A DNA stretch of 64,000 bases from Dysidea avara (GCF_963678975.1 NC_089277.1:26672672-26736671), one strand, 5' to 3'. Positions 23,651-35,490 are shown, numbered from the stretch's first letter. The notes: generated from the sequence alone by a model not told the origin. Made by a program: numbers and translations.

Positions 23651-23666
23651 CATAGTTAGACTTTAA

Positions 23667-24672
23667 AGGTCCACTGAAATGGAAATTTCACTTGCCATTT
23701 TATTGAATGAATAAGTACTTGTATCATGCAATGCACGAAAACACCTTTTTGATAATTCAATTATGTTGTTCTGCAGAGTTATTATGCCACAAAGTCTAGT
23801 TACGTCATGATGTGACGTCAGACCAAGAACCAGAAGTACTGTATCTGCACACTTTATAACGGGAAAGTCACAGTACGGTAGCATTACCCAGCACTTCTTT
23901 TCGTCATCGTAGCATTCCAAGATCACTGAAGAGTTCTGTTGGTAAACAAAAGCCAAGTATGGAGTGTAGCTGTTGCTGTAGTGCTTGGGCTTGAACCACC
24001 TTCTCCTCTCGGTACGCGCGAAGCGCTGCATGTTTAACTGTAGCAGGCTGTTAGTTCGGTCTGTTTACGAAGCTGGGTTAGCAGTATCACACATACAAAC
24101 GATCGTTAGACTTACCCATAGGATCTATGACTTACCTGATTCGCTCGTCAAGGCCAATATCCTCGCAAGTGAGAGTGGTGCCAACTCGCACCACAATAGC
24201 TATACCTCTCTACCCGCTGTATTGGGAAGGATACGTGCTTAAATGCATTCAAAACAGCCAAGGAACGAACTGCAGCTCGCTCCCACCACTGTGTTGTCGA
24301 TTTGCAGCCCCTTTCACAGATGTCTCGAGCGTTCTTCACCACACCACCTAGCGTACATTAACTAACCCACTCCCATAGACTTGTAACTGGTTGCAGAACA
24401 ACTTCTTACCGTATTTCAAGTCTTTGTGGCTTGAAATTAAACTGAAACTTGCTGTACATGGACCGAAATAGGCACTTCTGTGTATCACACGCGTACTGAA
24501 GTTTCTTGGTATGATGCGTTATGACGCAAGTTAATTGACAAACCGCAATATACTAAAATGTATTATATCTACTAAACAAAGCAAAATCAGACTAAACCAT
24601 ATGCATCAACCTATCCCATTAGTAGCAAGGATTGATAATAGCTAAAGTTGTTTTTACCATTTCAGTGGACCT
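23667..24672 (-). mobile_element. 1-kb TTAA-flanked element with a 122-aa ORF
   Basis: The termini AGGTCCACTGAAATGG and CCATTTCAGTGGACCT are perfect 16-bp inverted repeats flanked by TTAA on both sides (23663-23666, 24673-24676), a piggyBac-type signature. The interior is clearly more GC-rich than the surroundings. On the minus strand an ORF of 122 codons (24031-23663) reads MQRFARTERRRW near its start and runs into the terminal repeat; it has no DDD/DDE-type motif that I recognise and no matching transposase domain. Either a chance ORF or a captured exon. Confidence 0.75.
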
Positions 24673-24879
24673 TTAAGTGAAGACCAAAAAAAGGTTACTG
24701 CTTGCTGAGAATATAACTACCCTCCACTAATTATGTATTAATATCACTGATAAAGTACATAAAAATTCTTATTTATAGCTATATAGCTTGCTACACTGCT
24801 GCTCTAAACACTGTGACTGCTTTATTAGGGTGATTGACTGCTCTATTATAGTATCTCGATCTGATAGGGACCGGGTTCC

Positions 24880-25520
24880 GGAAACCTCAGAAACCCTCTT
24901 TCCTGGAGCCACCCCTGCCTTTATGTGTATCAAATTTCAGTGCAATTGGATAACACTTTTGTGTTTTATAGCAATATTTGCAAAGTGTGCAAAAATACAA
25001 CGAAAAAAGAAATAAAAAAACAGAGAAAAATTGAAATTTGGCCTCTCATATCTCGAAAATGGCTAGGGCTATTTCCTTTTTAAAATTTTTTTATTGGAAA
25101 TTTCTTTTCTTAAAAGGCTACAAACACATACACAATTACATTGAAAACTGAGTCTCTGCTTGAATCAGGTCAACTGGAGCACACTTTATGTAGAAGCATT
25201 CTGAAGATCAGGCTCCTCTGATACATTGCATGGCTGATCGAAGTAAGCAAAAAGATAGTTGGCACCTGACCCAAACCCAAAATGAAGCATAAGGTTCCTT
25301 CCATTTCTCAGACAACAGGCTATTTCCTTCAATTTTGGAATGTGAACTCCCTTAATTAGAGGGAAACTCTGCAGCAAATTTGCTTCCAATTGGTTAAGGG
25401 ATCACCGAGATACAGAGGTGTGAAAATGACATTTTCTTTCTTCCTGTCAATATATATACCCATGGTGTGGTGTACCGGCTTCTTGGGCCACATGATACAC
25501 TATCGTGTGCCTTGATATTC
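24880..25520 (+). repeat. dispersed repeat G, copy 1
   Basis: Aligns with 52420-52815 through landmarks in the same order: ATCAAATTTCA-TGCAATTGGATA, GTTTTATAGCA, TCATATCTCG, CATTTTCTTTCTTCCTGTCA, and CCGGCTTCTTGGGCC. Copy 1 has an extra 200-bp segment in the middle. No intact ORF; function unknown. Confidence 0.7.
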
Positions 25521-25542
25521 TTACCTGTATGGGCTGTCACAG

Positions 25543-25602
25543 AAAAATCAGTCTGGCTGGACCGATTTTGGATACCAAAACTAGTCCGGCCAGACTGATT
25601 TT
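25543..25602. repeat. GC-rich hairpin
   Basis: AAAATCAGTCTGGCTGGACC (left) pairs with the complement at the right end, allowing one mismatch, around an 18-nt loop. Related words (AGCCGGACCACTTTTG, GGTCTGGCC) follow up to 25670. Confidence 0.7.
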
Positions 25603-25865
25603 GTTTAACCAAATTTAGTTCAGCCGGACCACTTTTGACATCCAATATTGGTCTGGCCTAAACAAAAGTGGTCCAAACAAGTGTGAATTCTATGAGATGA
25701 CTTTGTGGTCATTAACATGTGTAGCTAGCTATATATAACTACTAATGCGGTAGTGAAGTATTATTCACAGCACTGGGTATATATAGGGTATATAGAATTG
25801 TATCTGGTGTCAGGAACCACTGCATGGCCTGCAAACTATAATATTACTAGCATTTTTAAAAATTA

Positions 25866-26120
25866 TTAATTTAAGAATGAAGTAGGGATCTATACAATAA
25901 AAAGTAGTGAAACAAGAGATGAATGATAGTATTACAGCATAGCTCAGTGAGAAAGTCCCTACTTTGGCATTGAGCAAAATTATAGCTAATGTGCCAAAGT
26001 AGGGACTTTCCCATCAAGCTATGCTGTAATACCATTATTCATCTCTTGTTTCACTACTTTTTATTGCACAGATCCCTACTTTATTTCTAAATTAACAATT
26101 TTTAAAAATACTAGTTTGTT
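25866..26120. mobile_element. foldback MITE (TAGGGATCC family)
   Basis: Near-perfect arms of about 100 bp: GAAGTAGGGATCTAT with AAAAAGTAGTGAAACAAGAG on the left, complements on the right. The inner arms contain AAAGTCCCTACTTTGGCA. Best-preserved copy of the family seen at 4339-4592. Confidence 0.85.
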
Positions 26121-27265
26121 TATTTTTTTGTTGTAGCACAGCTAGTTACAGAGTAATTTGTGAGCTAGCCATTAAGTTCCTGTATAGCTTATTAAAGTAC
26201 GTACTGTGCCAAAATTGGAAGCACTTAGGCCCATTAGTAGCGTGCATAGCTTACTTTTGATCATAGTAGCAGTGGTGCTTAGATCTATGACCTGTCTCAG
26301 TATGATGCCATGGTCTGCATTCTGTTCACCCGGCCGGAAGTTGTTCGAACGAAGAGGCCCTTTCAGTTGTCTGAAGCTTAGTCTCAACTAACAGGATGAA
26401 GTAATACAATTTCCACCCGAGTACTACTCACTGATCTTGCCATCCGGTTGAGTCAATGTGTTCAGAGGATCAAGCCGTCGAGTATCAGTCTGTCAACAAA
26501 TCTCTTCGTCAATTGCAATCCAGGCATTGGCAAAAATCAAAATGACAACTCAGCAGACCTCACAACAGCCTTAATGTTTCACCATACTTAGATTTCACAT
26601 GCAACACTTAAAATTATAAGTGCCCCACTCTTTCAGCCGCATAAGCGCTTTCTGAAATAATTTTGTGGTGTGTACAGAAAATTGTTGATACGGAAAATTA
26701 ATGCCTCGGTATGTTTTGATGCTTGAAGAAGAAGACAACCAACCTGATTGAAGATAAAAGGAAAGACAAGGTGTACAGGGTGTACACTCATCAAAACCTC
26801 AAAAGGCACATTCCACCGATGAGTTTGCTATTGTGGCATAAAATGGTGACCGTGTGCTGCTTCATTTGGGCTCTAGGCTTGCAACTGTGGTCAGTGAGTG
26901 AGTGAGACAAAATTTCAAGTTTTGGAGGTTTTTAAAAATCCTCTATCCTTTCACCAGTAAGTGTTTTCTTGTTTTTAATGGTGTATTTCATGTTAGATGG
27001 ACTAATATTATTCCGTAAAGGTGATTTTCGTGGTGTAAGATGTCTCTAGGGTGATTTTTAAAGGCAGAATTTTAGGCAGTACTCATCACTTTTAATGCAA
27101 TCCCTACTTAAGCAGTACTACCGTACTGTTTGGTGAGTATAGCGTAATTTTGTTTCCCGCATTGATTTATGGATAAATAATGCATATTAGTTGAAACTAA
27201 ATTCTATGTCATAGCTATAGCTATAATTATGCAACCTTGAACACAGTCACAAAATTAATTTTGTT
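26121..27265. other. no confident gene
   Basis: A minus-strand open frame (26387-26172) reads NNFRPGEQNADHGIILRQV, of exon-like composition, and the block 26200-26560 is more GC-rich than its surroundings, but I do not recognise a family and see no clear splice pair. The rest is AT-rich. Confidence 0.35.
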
Positions 27266-27269
27266 TTAA

Positions 27270-27740
27270 TTTAAAGCAGTGTGGGATGATAATAGTCCTG
27301 CATCCTTTTTCTCCACGTCAATATCCAAATGGGAAGTACGTAGAGGTTTTCTTCCAAACATCAACTCAAATTGTGAATACTGAGTTGACTCATGGTGTGC
27401 AGTGTTGTATGCAATACACAGGTATCAGGATATTCTTCCCAAGTACTTTTATGCTCAATAAACTTCACAAGCATGCCCTATGGTGTTTGGTTGAATCTTT
27501 CATCCAGACCATTTGCCTATTATCTGTTGAAAAACAACTATAGCGACATGATTGAAATCAATAGTTATGTTGGATCACTTATACTTCAGGATGGCAGCTA
27601 TACATACAAGCTATCATTAAAACTTGTCTTATATCTTCGATTTCTGCATATAGCTCAGAATTTAATTTGTTGTTAAATTCTGACCCTTGGTCAGTTTTTA
27701 TTAATCTGGGAATGTACATTCTCCATATATATATATATTA
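27270..27740 (-). mobile_element. LTR-retrotransposon integrase remnant
   Basis: Read on the minus strand across frames: PRLIKTDQGSEFNNKLN (integrase core second Asp region, about 27715-27665), then GLDERFNQTP (about 27510), WEEYPDTCV, and AYNTAHHESTQYSQFELMFG with RKP (about 27420-27350), then DIDVEKKDAGLLS (about 27310-27280). These are the standard landmarks of Ty3/gypsy integrases. Several stops and shifts make it dead. Neither LTR was recognised. Confidence 0.8.
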
Positions 27741-27937
27741 ATACAACATCAATATCGTGTCCTGTACAAAAACTCCAATAGCAGCTTGTGGTATATTTTT
27801 GATATACTACAGCAAACTAGCCAATAGAATCAGTATATCACTTGTACATTTGATATACGTATCTGATTGGCTAAACTTTTTTGATAGTGTTTAGTTATTT
27901 TACCAGTTAGGCATGTCCGACTTGACAACTGCTGGTA

Positions 27938-28114
27938 CCATAGTAACCAATACCTGTTACCTAGCAACAACATCGTTGCCTAGAAACCGTTGCTAGGTAA
28001 CCACTACTGATTTTAGAAATGATTTTGACACCATAGCAACGGTTGCTAAGCAACCACCAAAAGCATGTAACTAGGTCAGGTTTACATTTTGTTGCCTAAC
28101 AACAGTTGCTATGG
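27938..28114. promoter_or_regulatory. cluster of RFX X-box-like palindromes
   Basis: At least five 13-mers fit the palindromic X-box (GTTRCC-N-AGYAAC) closely: GTTACCTAGCAAC at 27956, GTTGCCTAGAAAC at 27975, GTTGCTAGGTAAC at 27989, GTTGCTAAGCAAC at 28042 and GTTGCCTAACAAC at 28091, with further half sites (CATAGTAACC, CATAGCAACGG). RFX factors bind such sites in ciliary and other animal promoters. No confident gene starts beside the cluster, so it may instead be a repeat whose unit happens to be X-box-like. Confidence 0.5.
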
Positions 28115-28279
28115 ATTGTTGGACCGATTTTCAAGAAGATTCCAGGCTGCAACACATGTGCATACTCCTTGAGCATGCTAATCACAAGGAATTACTTACC
28201 AGTACTAATAATGGTGTAAAAACATTAGAAATTGCTGTTACTGCTTCCAAGTGGGAGACGAGATGTTGTATTAACATAT

Positions 28280-28437
28280 TATACTACAGATATCATGGTA
28301 TTCGAAATATATACCAAAAGATATACATATTTAGGAAAGGGTGCCATAGTGCGAGGCTTCGCCTCGCACTATAACATCTTTTCTAAGTTTGTATATCTTT
28401 TGGTATATATTTCGAATACCATGATATCTGTAGTATA
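28280..28437. repeat. 47-bp perfect inverted repeat with GC-rich hairpin core
   Basis: Arms 28280-28326 and 28391-28437 match exactly. The centre holds a second, GC-rich perfect palindrome (AGTGCGAGGC, TTC, GCCTCGCACT at 28348-28370). Same architecture as 32-160 and 12009-12106. Confidence 0.95.
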
Positions 28438-28445
28438 ACATATAC

Positions 28446-29460
28446 ATATATATATATATATATATAGTTATAAAAGAGTGTCAGTTGAGCAAATTAAAAT
28501 TCATAATGTATACATATACACGAATACAAAATTGCGTATGCACGATTATGCATAAGTAGCAAACTTCAAGAGCATGCACTGTTATCAGCTAGGGGTAGCA
28601 AATGCTTTAACTCTTTATTTAGATAATCACTGACAGTTTCCTAGCTATCAATGTGCCAATGCAGAGGTGGATTTAGGATTTACAAAAGGGGGCTCAAGGT
28701 ACTAATCTCTCATATGAATGTGTGTGAAACATGCTGAAACTAGGGGGAGGGTGGGGGGAATGCCCCCTTCAGAAAGTTTTGAATGCTGAAATACTGCAAT
28801 TTGGAGTGCCTATAAATATTCTATATACTGTCATTTAGATTAGGTATAGCTGTGCAGCTTTTGTTATAATGAATAGATTTAGCTATTCTCATTTATGAAT
28901 CTGATTCAGAAATAATGAGCATGGCAGGCATTATCACTGGCTTTGTGCTAAAGGTTATCCAACAAGATCCCAGATCACTGGGATCAGCTGCATTGGAGGC
29001 GTACAACTCTAATAGAGTAGTAACCTAACTACTACATAATAGTTGGTTCTGCTTCACTATAATTGCATGTGGCTATGCACAAATAATTATGAAACTAAAG
29101 TCTGCATACTGTATTGCATACTGAAAAAGTATACATGCAGCTACATGTCTGTAAATTGTTATTCTGTATACACATGATAGCTATCAACAGCAACCATACT
29201 AATAATTATTAATAACAAAAGAAAATTGTACTTATTAGATGTACAACAGCTATTATGTATAGTTTGGTCATACATACAATTGCTCAGTATGATGATTTAT
29301 TTGGAGCAGACAACACAACTCTTTGCATAACCACTATCATAAAGCAGAGCATCACTAGAAGATCCTACAATAATTGGGTATAGATTATGATCTGGAATTT
29401 GTTCCAGGCCTACATCGATGCAGTTGTACATAGAGCATCCACCTTGATTGTGATGTCCAG
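28446..29460. other. no supported gene
   Basis: A (TA)n run at about 28445-28468, a possible hAT terminus (CAGAGGTGGATTTAGG at about 28664) and one motif copy (about 28996). Nothing coding recognised. Confidence 0.45.
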
Positions 29461-29467
29461 CCATAAT

Positions 29468-30012
29468 CTAACCTCTGTTCTCTTCACACCATCCAGTTGG
29501 ACACTCATAGTGAGAAGGTATCATCAGTGTTGTGCTTTTTCTTGTAACTTTACAAACAGCACAAGGCATGTCATGACTATCAGCATGATTAAGAGGTCCA
29601 CTAGTTTGATACTCCACACCATATGCATAAGATGGTTCACCTCTAGCATTGTTTGCATAATACATTGGCAAGCGCATCATATTGGCAGGATAGCCATTGC
29701 TCCTCCTGCTGAACTGCCTTGGTAGACACAGCTTTAGGTTCAAATGGACAAGAACTATTTCCCTATCTGATTGATGTATGACACTTGTGAAGGTGAGAAG
29801 TTTTTTTTGTCAGCAACATTAAGAGACCTTTTAAAATTTGTCTCTTTGTCTTGTGCTGAACTTATTAATTGCATCATTTGATTCTGACTGTTCCAGTTTG
29901 CAAACAGGTATACTGGAGGAAAGTTGAAATCTTTATCGGTGACTTCCACTGCAGTATCAATAGCAAAAACCAGATAGTAATAATAGCTACCGTATGTGTA
30001 GCAACAAAACAA
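29468..30012 (-). pseudogene. short-chain (spongin-type) collagen C-terminal domain pseudogene, copy 2
   Basis: Two overlapping minus-strand frames give parts of one protein. The first (30012-29755) has AVEVTDKDFNFPPVY and ends SQVSYINQIGK; the second (29743-29468) has YGVEYQTSGPLNHADSHDMP then CAVCKVTRKSTTLMIP and SHYECPTGW. The latter matches the C-terminal domain of sponge short-chain collagens (conserved V-P-CAVC, LMIP, C-P-GW, terminal half of about 130 residues). A third frame holds NSSCPFEP after a stop where the family has Trp in RWG. Thus there are at least two frameshifts and one stop, and the C-terminal GYLM and later part is missing. No Gly-X-Y stretch is present. Secreted extracellular-matrix role is inferred from the family only. 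Paralogue at 63009-63750. Confidence 0.75.
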
Positions 30013-31560
30013 GGTCCATTCTTTTAACTGTACACTGTTTCAATCATTCTTGTAGCAACTAGCAAGTGCATGAATCACTATTTCTGCATGGTGTTAAATA
30101 GTCATGATGATGCAGTAATAGCAGCCATACATTTTAAAGACTCTGATCAAATAATATTAGGCATTGGCATGCAACAGCAAAACTGCATATCTGGAACTAT
30201 ACTGTCCCTCAACCATGACACATAAATTAGTGTATGACTATAAAACAGTGAAAAACAGTGATGCATTTGAATGACATGTACCCAGTACTAGTCTGGAGCT
30301 AGACTAAGTTTAGTATGTCTACACTGCTAGCTGAACAATAATGGGCTCAAACAATTGTTAATCTGGGATGCTGTTCACATCAGTTTCAATCTGAGGATTC
30401 TGATTCCTAGTAAGTGGGTGATATATTTATGGACAGTAGCTAGCTATTAATCAGACTGGCATAAAAGCAACTGGTACATAATGTATATATACAAGAGTTT
30501 ATAATGGTATAGGGAGAGTGTCGAACTACACTATACCCTGTGAAGAATGTGCCTGTAAAGTCCTATGGCATCATTCAAACAACTCAGTGATTTGTGTTTA
30601 TTGGTGACTAATTATAAGTACACTGGGCGCACGCATACTAATTGAGAGACTGAAACTACAGAGTTAAAAGAACAGTGTATTCTGGAAAATTATGGCACAG
30701 CATGCTGAGGAGCTCAGTACAAAGAGAAAGACACAGCCAACTAACCTTGAAAGCCATAGATATCAACTTCGCACATGGCATCTTAATTCGAGATTTCATC
30801 ATGGTCGCCATTCCATGCCTTGACAGTTCTGATAGTGAAAGTGACACATCTAGATGGGGCTTTAGCCATAGGGACTCAATGCGGGATTACCCGACCAAAC
30901 TAAGAAAGTGTTAAATCTGGGCAATCAACAGTGGTCAGATCTACAAGAGGACACAAAAGTATGCGGGTACTTTACGGACTCATTTTTCATTGGGTATAGT
31001 GAAGTTCAATACTTTCCCTAGTACATTATAAACTCTTGACATATATCTATATATATGTACTACGTAGTTACGTGACATCAATTTGCACCAAGTACAGTGT
31101 ATCTATTTAATGCAATGCTTGTGTATCATATAGTACTGTGATCCCACACTTATCAAAAAAATAGTTATTCTGAATGTCATGATTTTTTCTCTCCTAATCA
31201 CAAGCAGTGTTTTTGTGCATAATCACAAAATTACTTCTCCTTTCATTTCTTGCAAGTAGTTTATAGGCTTCAGGGCTTTCTGTCTATGCTGCTGGAGGAA
31301 GGATAGATGTAATATGTCATCGGAATTATTATGTTGGATTCCAGTTGATTGTGAGCCAGCTGGTTCAGTTCAGACTAATTGTTGCTTTGTGGTTGGACTG
31401 CTGATGTGTTATCTTTGAGTCTTTGACACTGAAATTAGATGTAAATATTGGAATTGTAAATGCCTTTGTTTGTTCCCTTTTCTATGTTAGACCTGAACTC
31501 CAACAGTATGAAAAACGTTACTATGACAGGGAGAACTCAAGCTAAAACGGTAATTTACAG
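30013..31560. other. no supported gene
   Basis: Upstream side of the collagen-like pseudogene, then AT-rich sequence. The block 30660-30910 is somewhat more GC-rich with overlapping short frames on both strands but no recognisable domain. Confidence 0.4.
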
Positions 31561-31567
31561 TGTTTAA

Positions 31568-32538
31568 GGTTACGGTATAGTCACGGGCAATCATTCAAAT
31601 TTTTGAATGCCTATCAGTACTTTTTGAGAAGGCCATAAAACCAGTCTACTGAGTCTAGCAGTGCCAAAGGTTTAAAGTGAACACAAAGCCCTTCATATTT
31701 ATGTCATTGCAGTGTAGTTTGAGACAGGTGGAACACTACAAGTTGTTGTAGCAAGACAGGTAAGCCAGCTCATACATCGCTCAGCCCCAGCTGTCACTAC
31801 CATGTTTCTCCACTGCAAAAGCTATGGGCTCTATTGGCAGTTCTGGGGCATGATGATACTATACGTGACCCGGTCTGCGAAAAGGGCTCTTATAGCCTTT
31901 CCAATTATCCATGTTTGGCTAATCATAACTCCTAATCTACTAAAGCTATCACCATGTAATTACACCCACAGCTACTGCCAGGTTAGGGTTGTTGAGTGAC
32001 CAAATTGTAGGCTTGTACCATATTCACCAGTCACGTTATGGGTTACCATATATATGCAATTGGAAAGGCTATAAGAGCCCTTTTCGCAGACCGGGTCACA
32101 ATTATTACATTAAATTTATTAAGTCCTGTGGAAGTGTTTTTGGCATATTTCTTCCCAGTAACAGAGACTGATACAAGCCTTCAAAGAGCTTGTTTCCCTC
32201 AAAGAAACTACTAAAAGTTTAATAAAATGCCTTTACTAACAGTAGCTTAAACTATCGCTTCCACAGGACCTAGATATTTTAGTTGCTTAGTTACTTGTGT
32301 CAAAATTATAGAGATTAAGTAATCTGTTAGTCTGGTTTTTGGCAGTGCGTTTTTGAAAAACATTTCTCTATCATGGCCCACACACCCAAGAAGAGTTATT
32401 GTTCTGCAGTATAAACAAACAAATACATATAGTTGTATTACTTTCACAACACAGTTGGTGAAATTATGTATCCCTTGCTTGGTTTTGGGCAGGTTCTGTA
32501 ATTTGTTCCAAGCACGCATTAAAAAATGTACCGTAACC
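31568..32538. mobile_element. TTAA-flanked element, copy 2, with nested MITE
   Basis: Same sequence as 1244-1970 in the same orientation: starts GGTTACGGTATAGTCACGG, ends CCGTAACC. TTAA at 31564-31567; the right flank reads TTAC, a one-base decay of TTAA. The nested element at 31865-32099 is absent from copy 1. Confidence 0.85.
31865..32099. mobile_element. 235-bp MITE with about 40-bp TIRs (GTGACCCGGTCTGCG)
   Basis: The termini GTGACCCGGTCTGCGAAAAG and the complement at the right end are perfect inverted repeats continuing through GGCTCTTATAGCCTTTCCAA. It sits within the TTAA element copy 2; copy 1 is uninterrupted at that point. The exact target duplication is unclear because bases next to it differ between copies. 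Confidence 0.85.
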
Positions 32539-33071
32539 TTACATGCAGCTGACTTATAACTATACTGGATAAAGGATTGAAAATAATCACTAAGACATGC
32601 CCTATGCAGGCTGCCTACTCCACGTATCCATAAGGTCAGTACTGGGATTAAGTTGCACAGTGTACAGAAAAAGAGTGTTGCTCCATACTAACAACAGTGG
32701 GATGTAAAGCCAACTAATGCATCAGAAATCAAATCAGGCTACAGTAGAACCTTATATAAATCATTAATGATAGAAAAGTTTTGCAATATCTTGCATATTT
32801 GATTTTTCATGTGTACAAATGCTGATCTACAGTAAAATGATACTTGTGACCAGTAGAGATGAAGTTCTTGTTCTAATATTATGAGAAATTCATACGTCTT
32901 GATTATGATATTTGATATATTATGCCATTGTTACTGTGAACACCCATGTAACAGAACTCAAATAGAGCAACCTTATTGCATAGAAAATTCTATCATATCA
33001 ATCAATATTCTAATATGACATTGTAATGTAGCAAATTATTAAGGATACCCTCTTTGTATGGACACATTCAC

Positions 33072-33155
33072 CTCAACATAAGATCGTAGATAGTCTATCC
33101 CACAAGTAATGGAGGCTAGAAAGTCATCCAATACATTTGCGGTCACCTCTGACTG
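33072..33155 (-). pseudogene. decayed duplicate of PITRM1-like exon (second copy of 53140-53248)
   Basis: The minus strand reads DDFLASITCGIDYLRSYVE followed by a GTGAATG donor, matching DGFLTSITGGMDCLPSYVE and GTGAGTG of the main locus at about 85 percent nucleotide identity over about 80 bp. The upstream part of the exon has drifted and contains stops. Intron sequence near 32846-32890 also matches 52932-52985 of the main locus, so a genomic segment, not a processed mRNA, was duplicated. Confidence 0.65.
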
Positions 33156-33599
33156 GCTCATGAGTCAAAATTACTGTCTGCGGTATATTATTAAGGGTTC
33201 ATCTAGAAGAATGATAGTAGGTTATGAAATAAAGAACTTTGCAATTAACATATGTGACTAGATTTTACAAAACCGATCCAAATCACACATCAAACAAAAT
33301 TAAACTAACACCTCCAGTGGATAGCTACACTATTGTACTAGTAGTTTTTACTCTCAGTACCACTCAAACTATTTGAGGTTGATTTCAACAGACGTCTTTT
33401 CTGGGTGGTGTGTAGAGCTCGAGTGGCAGTTTTAGGCCTTGTGAAGGACCTGGCGTAGCAAGAACCAGTGGGCAGCCTGATAATGTCGGCCAGACGTTTT
33501 TCTGTGGATTTTGCAACATATCAACCACTACGGAGCCAGCACAGCCCTGTAATCTCGTCTCTGGACTCCAATGATGGTCTGCCTCCATTTTGAAGTCTA

Positions 33600-33843
33600 A
33601 CCCTTGCCCACCCCACCACCACTACCCTCCATCCCACCACCCCTGCCCTCCACCCCACCACCCCTACCCTCCACCCCACCACCCCTACCCTCCATCCCAC
33701 CACCCCTGCCCTCCACCCCACCACCCCTACCCTCCACTCCACCACCCCTACCCTCCACCCCACCACCCCTACCCTCCACCCCACCACCCCTACCCTCCAC
33801 CCCACCACCCCTACCCTCCACCCCACCACCCCTACCCTCCACC
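33600..33843. repeat. 21-bp C-rich minisatellite
   Basis: About eleven copies of a 21-bp unit around CCTCCACCCCACCACCCCTAC with a few single-base variants. All frames on both strands are open because the unit length is a multiple of three and lacks stops; this produces apparent Pro/His-rich and Gly/Val-rich ORFs that I do not regard as genes. Confidence 0.95.
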
Positions 33844-33989
33844 CCTTTGTGAGCACTCATGATACTACCTTGCTCATCCAACTGCTCAGATTTTCTATCT
33901 TATTTGGCGGGAAACTCTACAAGCAGCTACAAGTACTGGAAGTGGCCTGAAAGGTAATAGATTGATGCATCTTTTGTGTAAACTTCATA

Positions 33990-34100
33990 TGCGTGCTTGT
34001 TATCTTTGGAGAGTTATGCTGGCTTGAATTCTTTAAAGCCGTTATCTCGAAACTTCTAATGTGCGATTTGGATTGTTTTTCCAAAATCCAGTCACATATA
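33990..34100 (-). repeat. dispersed repeat J, copy 1
   Basis: Reverse complement of about 42465-42560 with roughly 90 percent identity (GTTTCGAGATAA, TTTAAAGAATTCAAG-CAGC). In the plus-strand copy it directly precedes the long exon at 42557. Confidence 0.7.
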
Positions 34101-34504
34101 TGCATATACCTATAAGAACAACATTTTGTTTTAAATGGATAAACAAAAATAAAATTAAACTTGTTTCATGACTAAAGGTCACTGGCATAGAACTAGAATT
34201 ATAAGTTAATTCTCATTATTGCCTTGGGGTTGTTGCAAAACTTTGGGTTCTGAGGCCTCTCACTTGAGACCTCCTGTGGGTTACTAGTTCTTCCCCAACA
34301 TGATCTGCCTGAAAGTGCCTGAGTGGTGCACAGTCATTCCAGTGCTGAGCAGAATGCTGGAGCCTTTGCTTTTCATGCATAGTGCGTACGTGTGTGTGTG
34401 AGTGCGTGCGTGCGTGCTTGTGTGTAGTGTATACATGCATTGTTTGCATGCATATTATTTGTTGGGTGTAGCATATGCGATGGGGTATGATATACACAAA
34501 AACT

Positions 34505-34790
34505 TGAAATTTCAACTAGGAAAGGGATCATAGCACATCGATAAAAAGTACTGAAACAGGTTGGAGTAGTGCACGATATTAAATCACAGTAAAAAAAATA
34601 AGAAGTGTTATATCCCTACCGTACCCAAGATACCATACTGGAAATGCACAGTAGGGATATACAGGTAACAACACTTCTTGTTCTACTGTGACTTACGTAA
34701 TATTGTGCACTACTCCGGCTTGTTTCAGTTACCTTTTATAAAAGTGCTATTGGCCCTACTCTAGTAGAAAATTATTTTTTGTGCACATAC
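34505..34790. mobile_element. foldback MITE (GTACTGAAACAAG family), copy 2
   Basis: Arms with ATCGATAAAAAGTACTGAAA and TTGGAGTAGTGCAC on the left, complements on the right; close to the 45520-45840 copy but with more mismatches. Confidence 0.75.
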
Positions 34791-34954
34791 TTCTTTGTTA
34801 TTTTCTTTGTTTGTTTTTTGTAAAATAAAATTATGCTGACTAGTGAACCCACACATACCGCATCAAAAGAAAGAAATGGGCCGTGCATCCCAGCTACCAA
34901 TTATCATCTGAAAAGTGAAGTATTTATTGGACCTCATTGTCAGCTATGTTCAAC

Positions 34955-35490
34955 CCTACACAGTACTGCAAATCAAGAACTGTTCAAAAAACATCTCTGC
35001 AATTAAAGTAGCCACTGTGAAATATGCGGATAATTTCCATTACGAAGGGGAACCATCACATGTTACCTCATAAATTGACACCATTCGCTGTCAGCAAAGA
35101 GGAATGAAGGACACTGGTAAGTCCAAAAAGAATGCATCGTACATTCTGCAGTATGCCAAAAGGCACCTCTAGGGCTGAAGCAACATTGAACAGTGAAAAA
35201 TCAAGCCTGTTACCTTTGCCATTATAGAGCTATGCTTGTCTGAAGGCATCAGTCAGTCAGTTACTCAGATAGCCAGTTACTCAGTTAGTCGAAAATTCCA
35301 TTTAATGATTTCTTTAAATTCTAAAGCAACTTGTTGAAAGCATTCTGGGTCGACTTGAAGGCTTGTTTGGGCTTAGTTTTGCCTCCTAACTAATACTGCC
35401 TCATCATAGTGAGGAAAAGTGAGGCTGGATTTTGGGTTATGTTTTTTTCAGGGCCCTGCCCAAACCTTTGTAGTCCTTACTATACAGTAT
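34955..35490 (+). repeat. dispersed repeat I, copy 1
   Basis: Aligns over about 530 bp with the reverse complement of 44700-45250 (shared TCAAGAACTGTT, GTCAGCAAAGA-GAATG, AACACTGGTAAGTCCA, GAAGGCATCAGTCAGTCAGT). In the 44.7-45.2 kb copy the corresponding frame is open for 83 codons, here it is broken by stops. Confidence 0.8.

Noticed and set aside
33521..33881. Pro/His-rich and Gly/Val-rich ORFs on both strands
   Set aside because: They are the automatic translation of a 21-bp minisatellite without stop codons; no start context, splice sites or conserved flanks.
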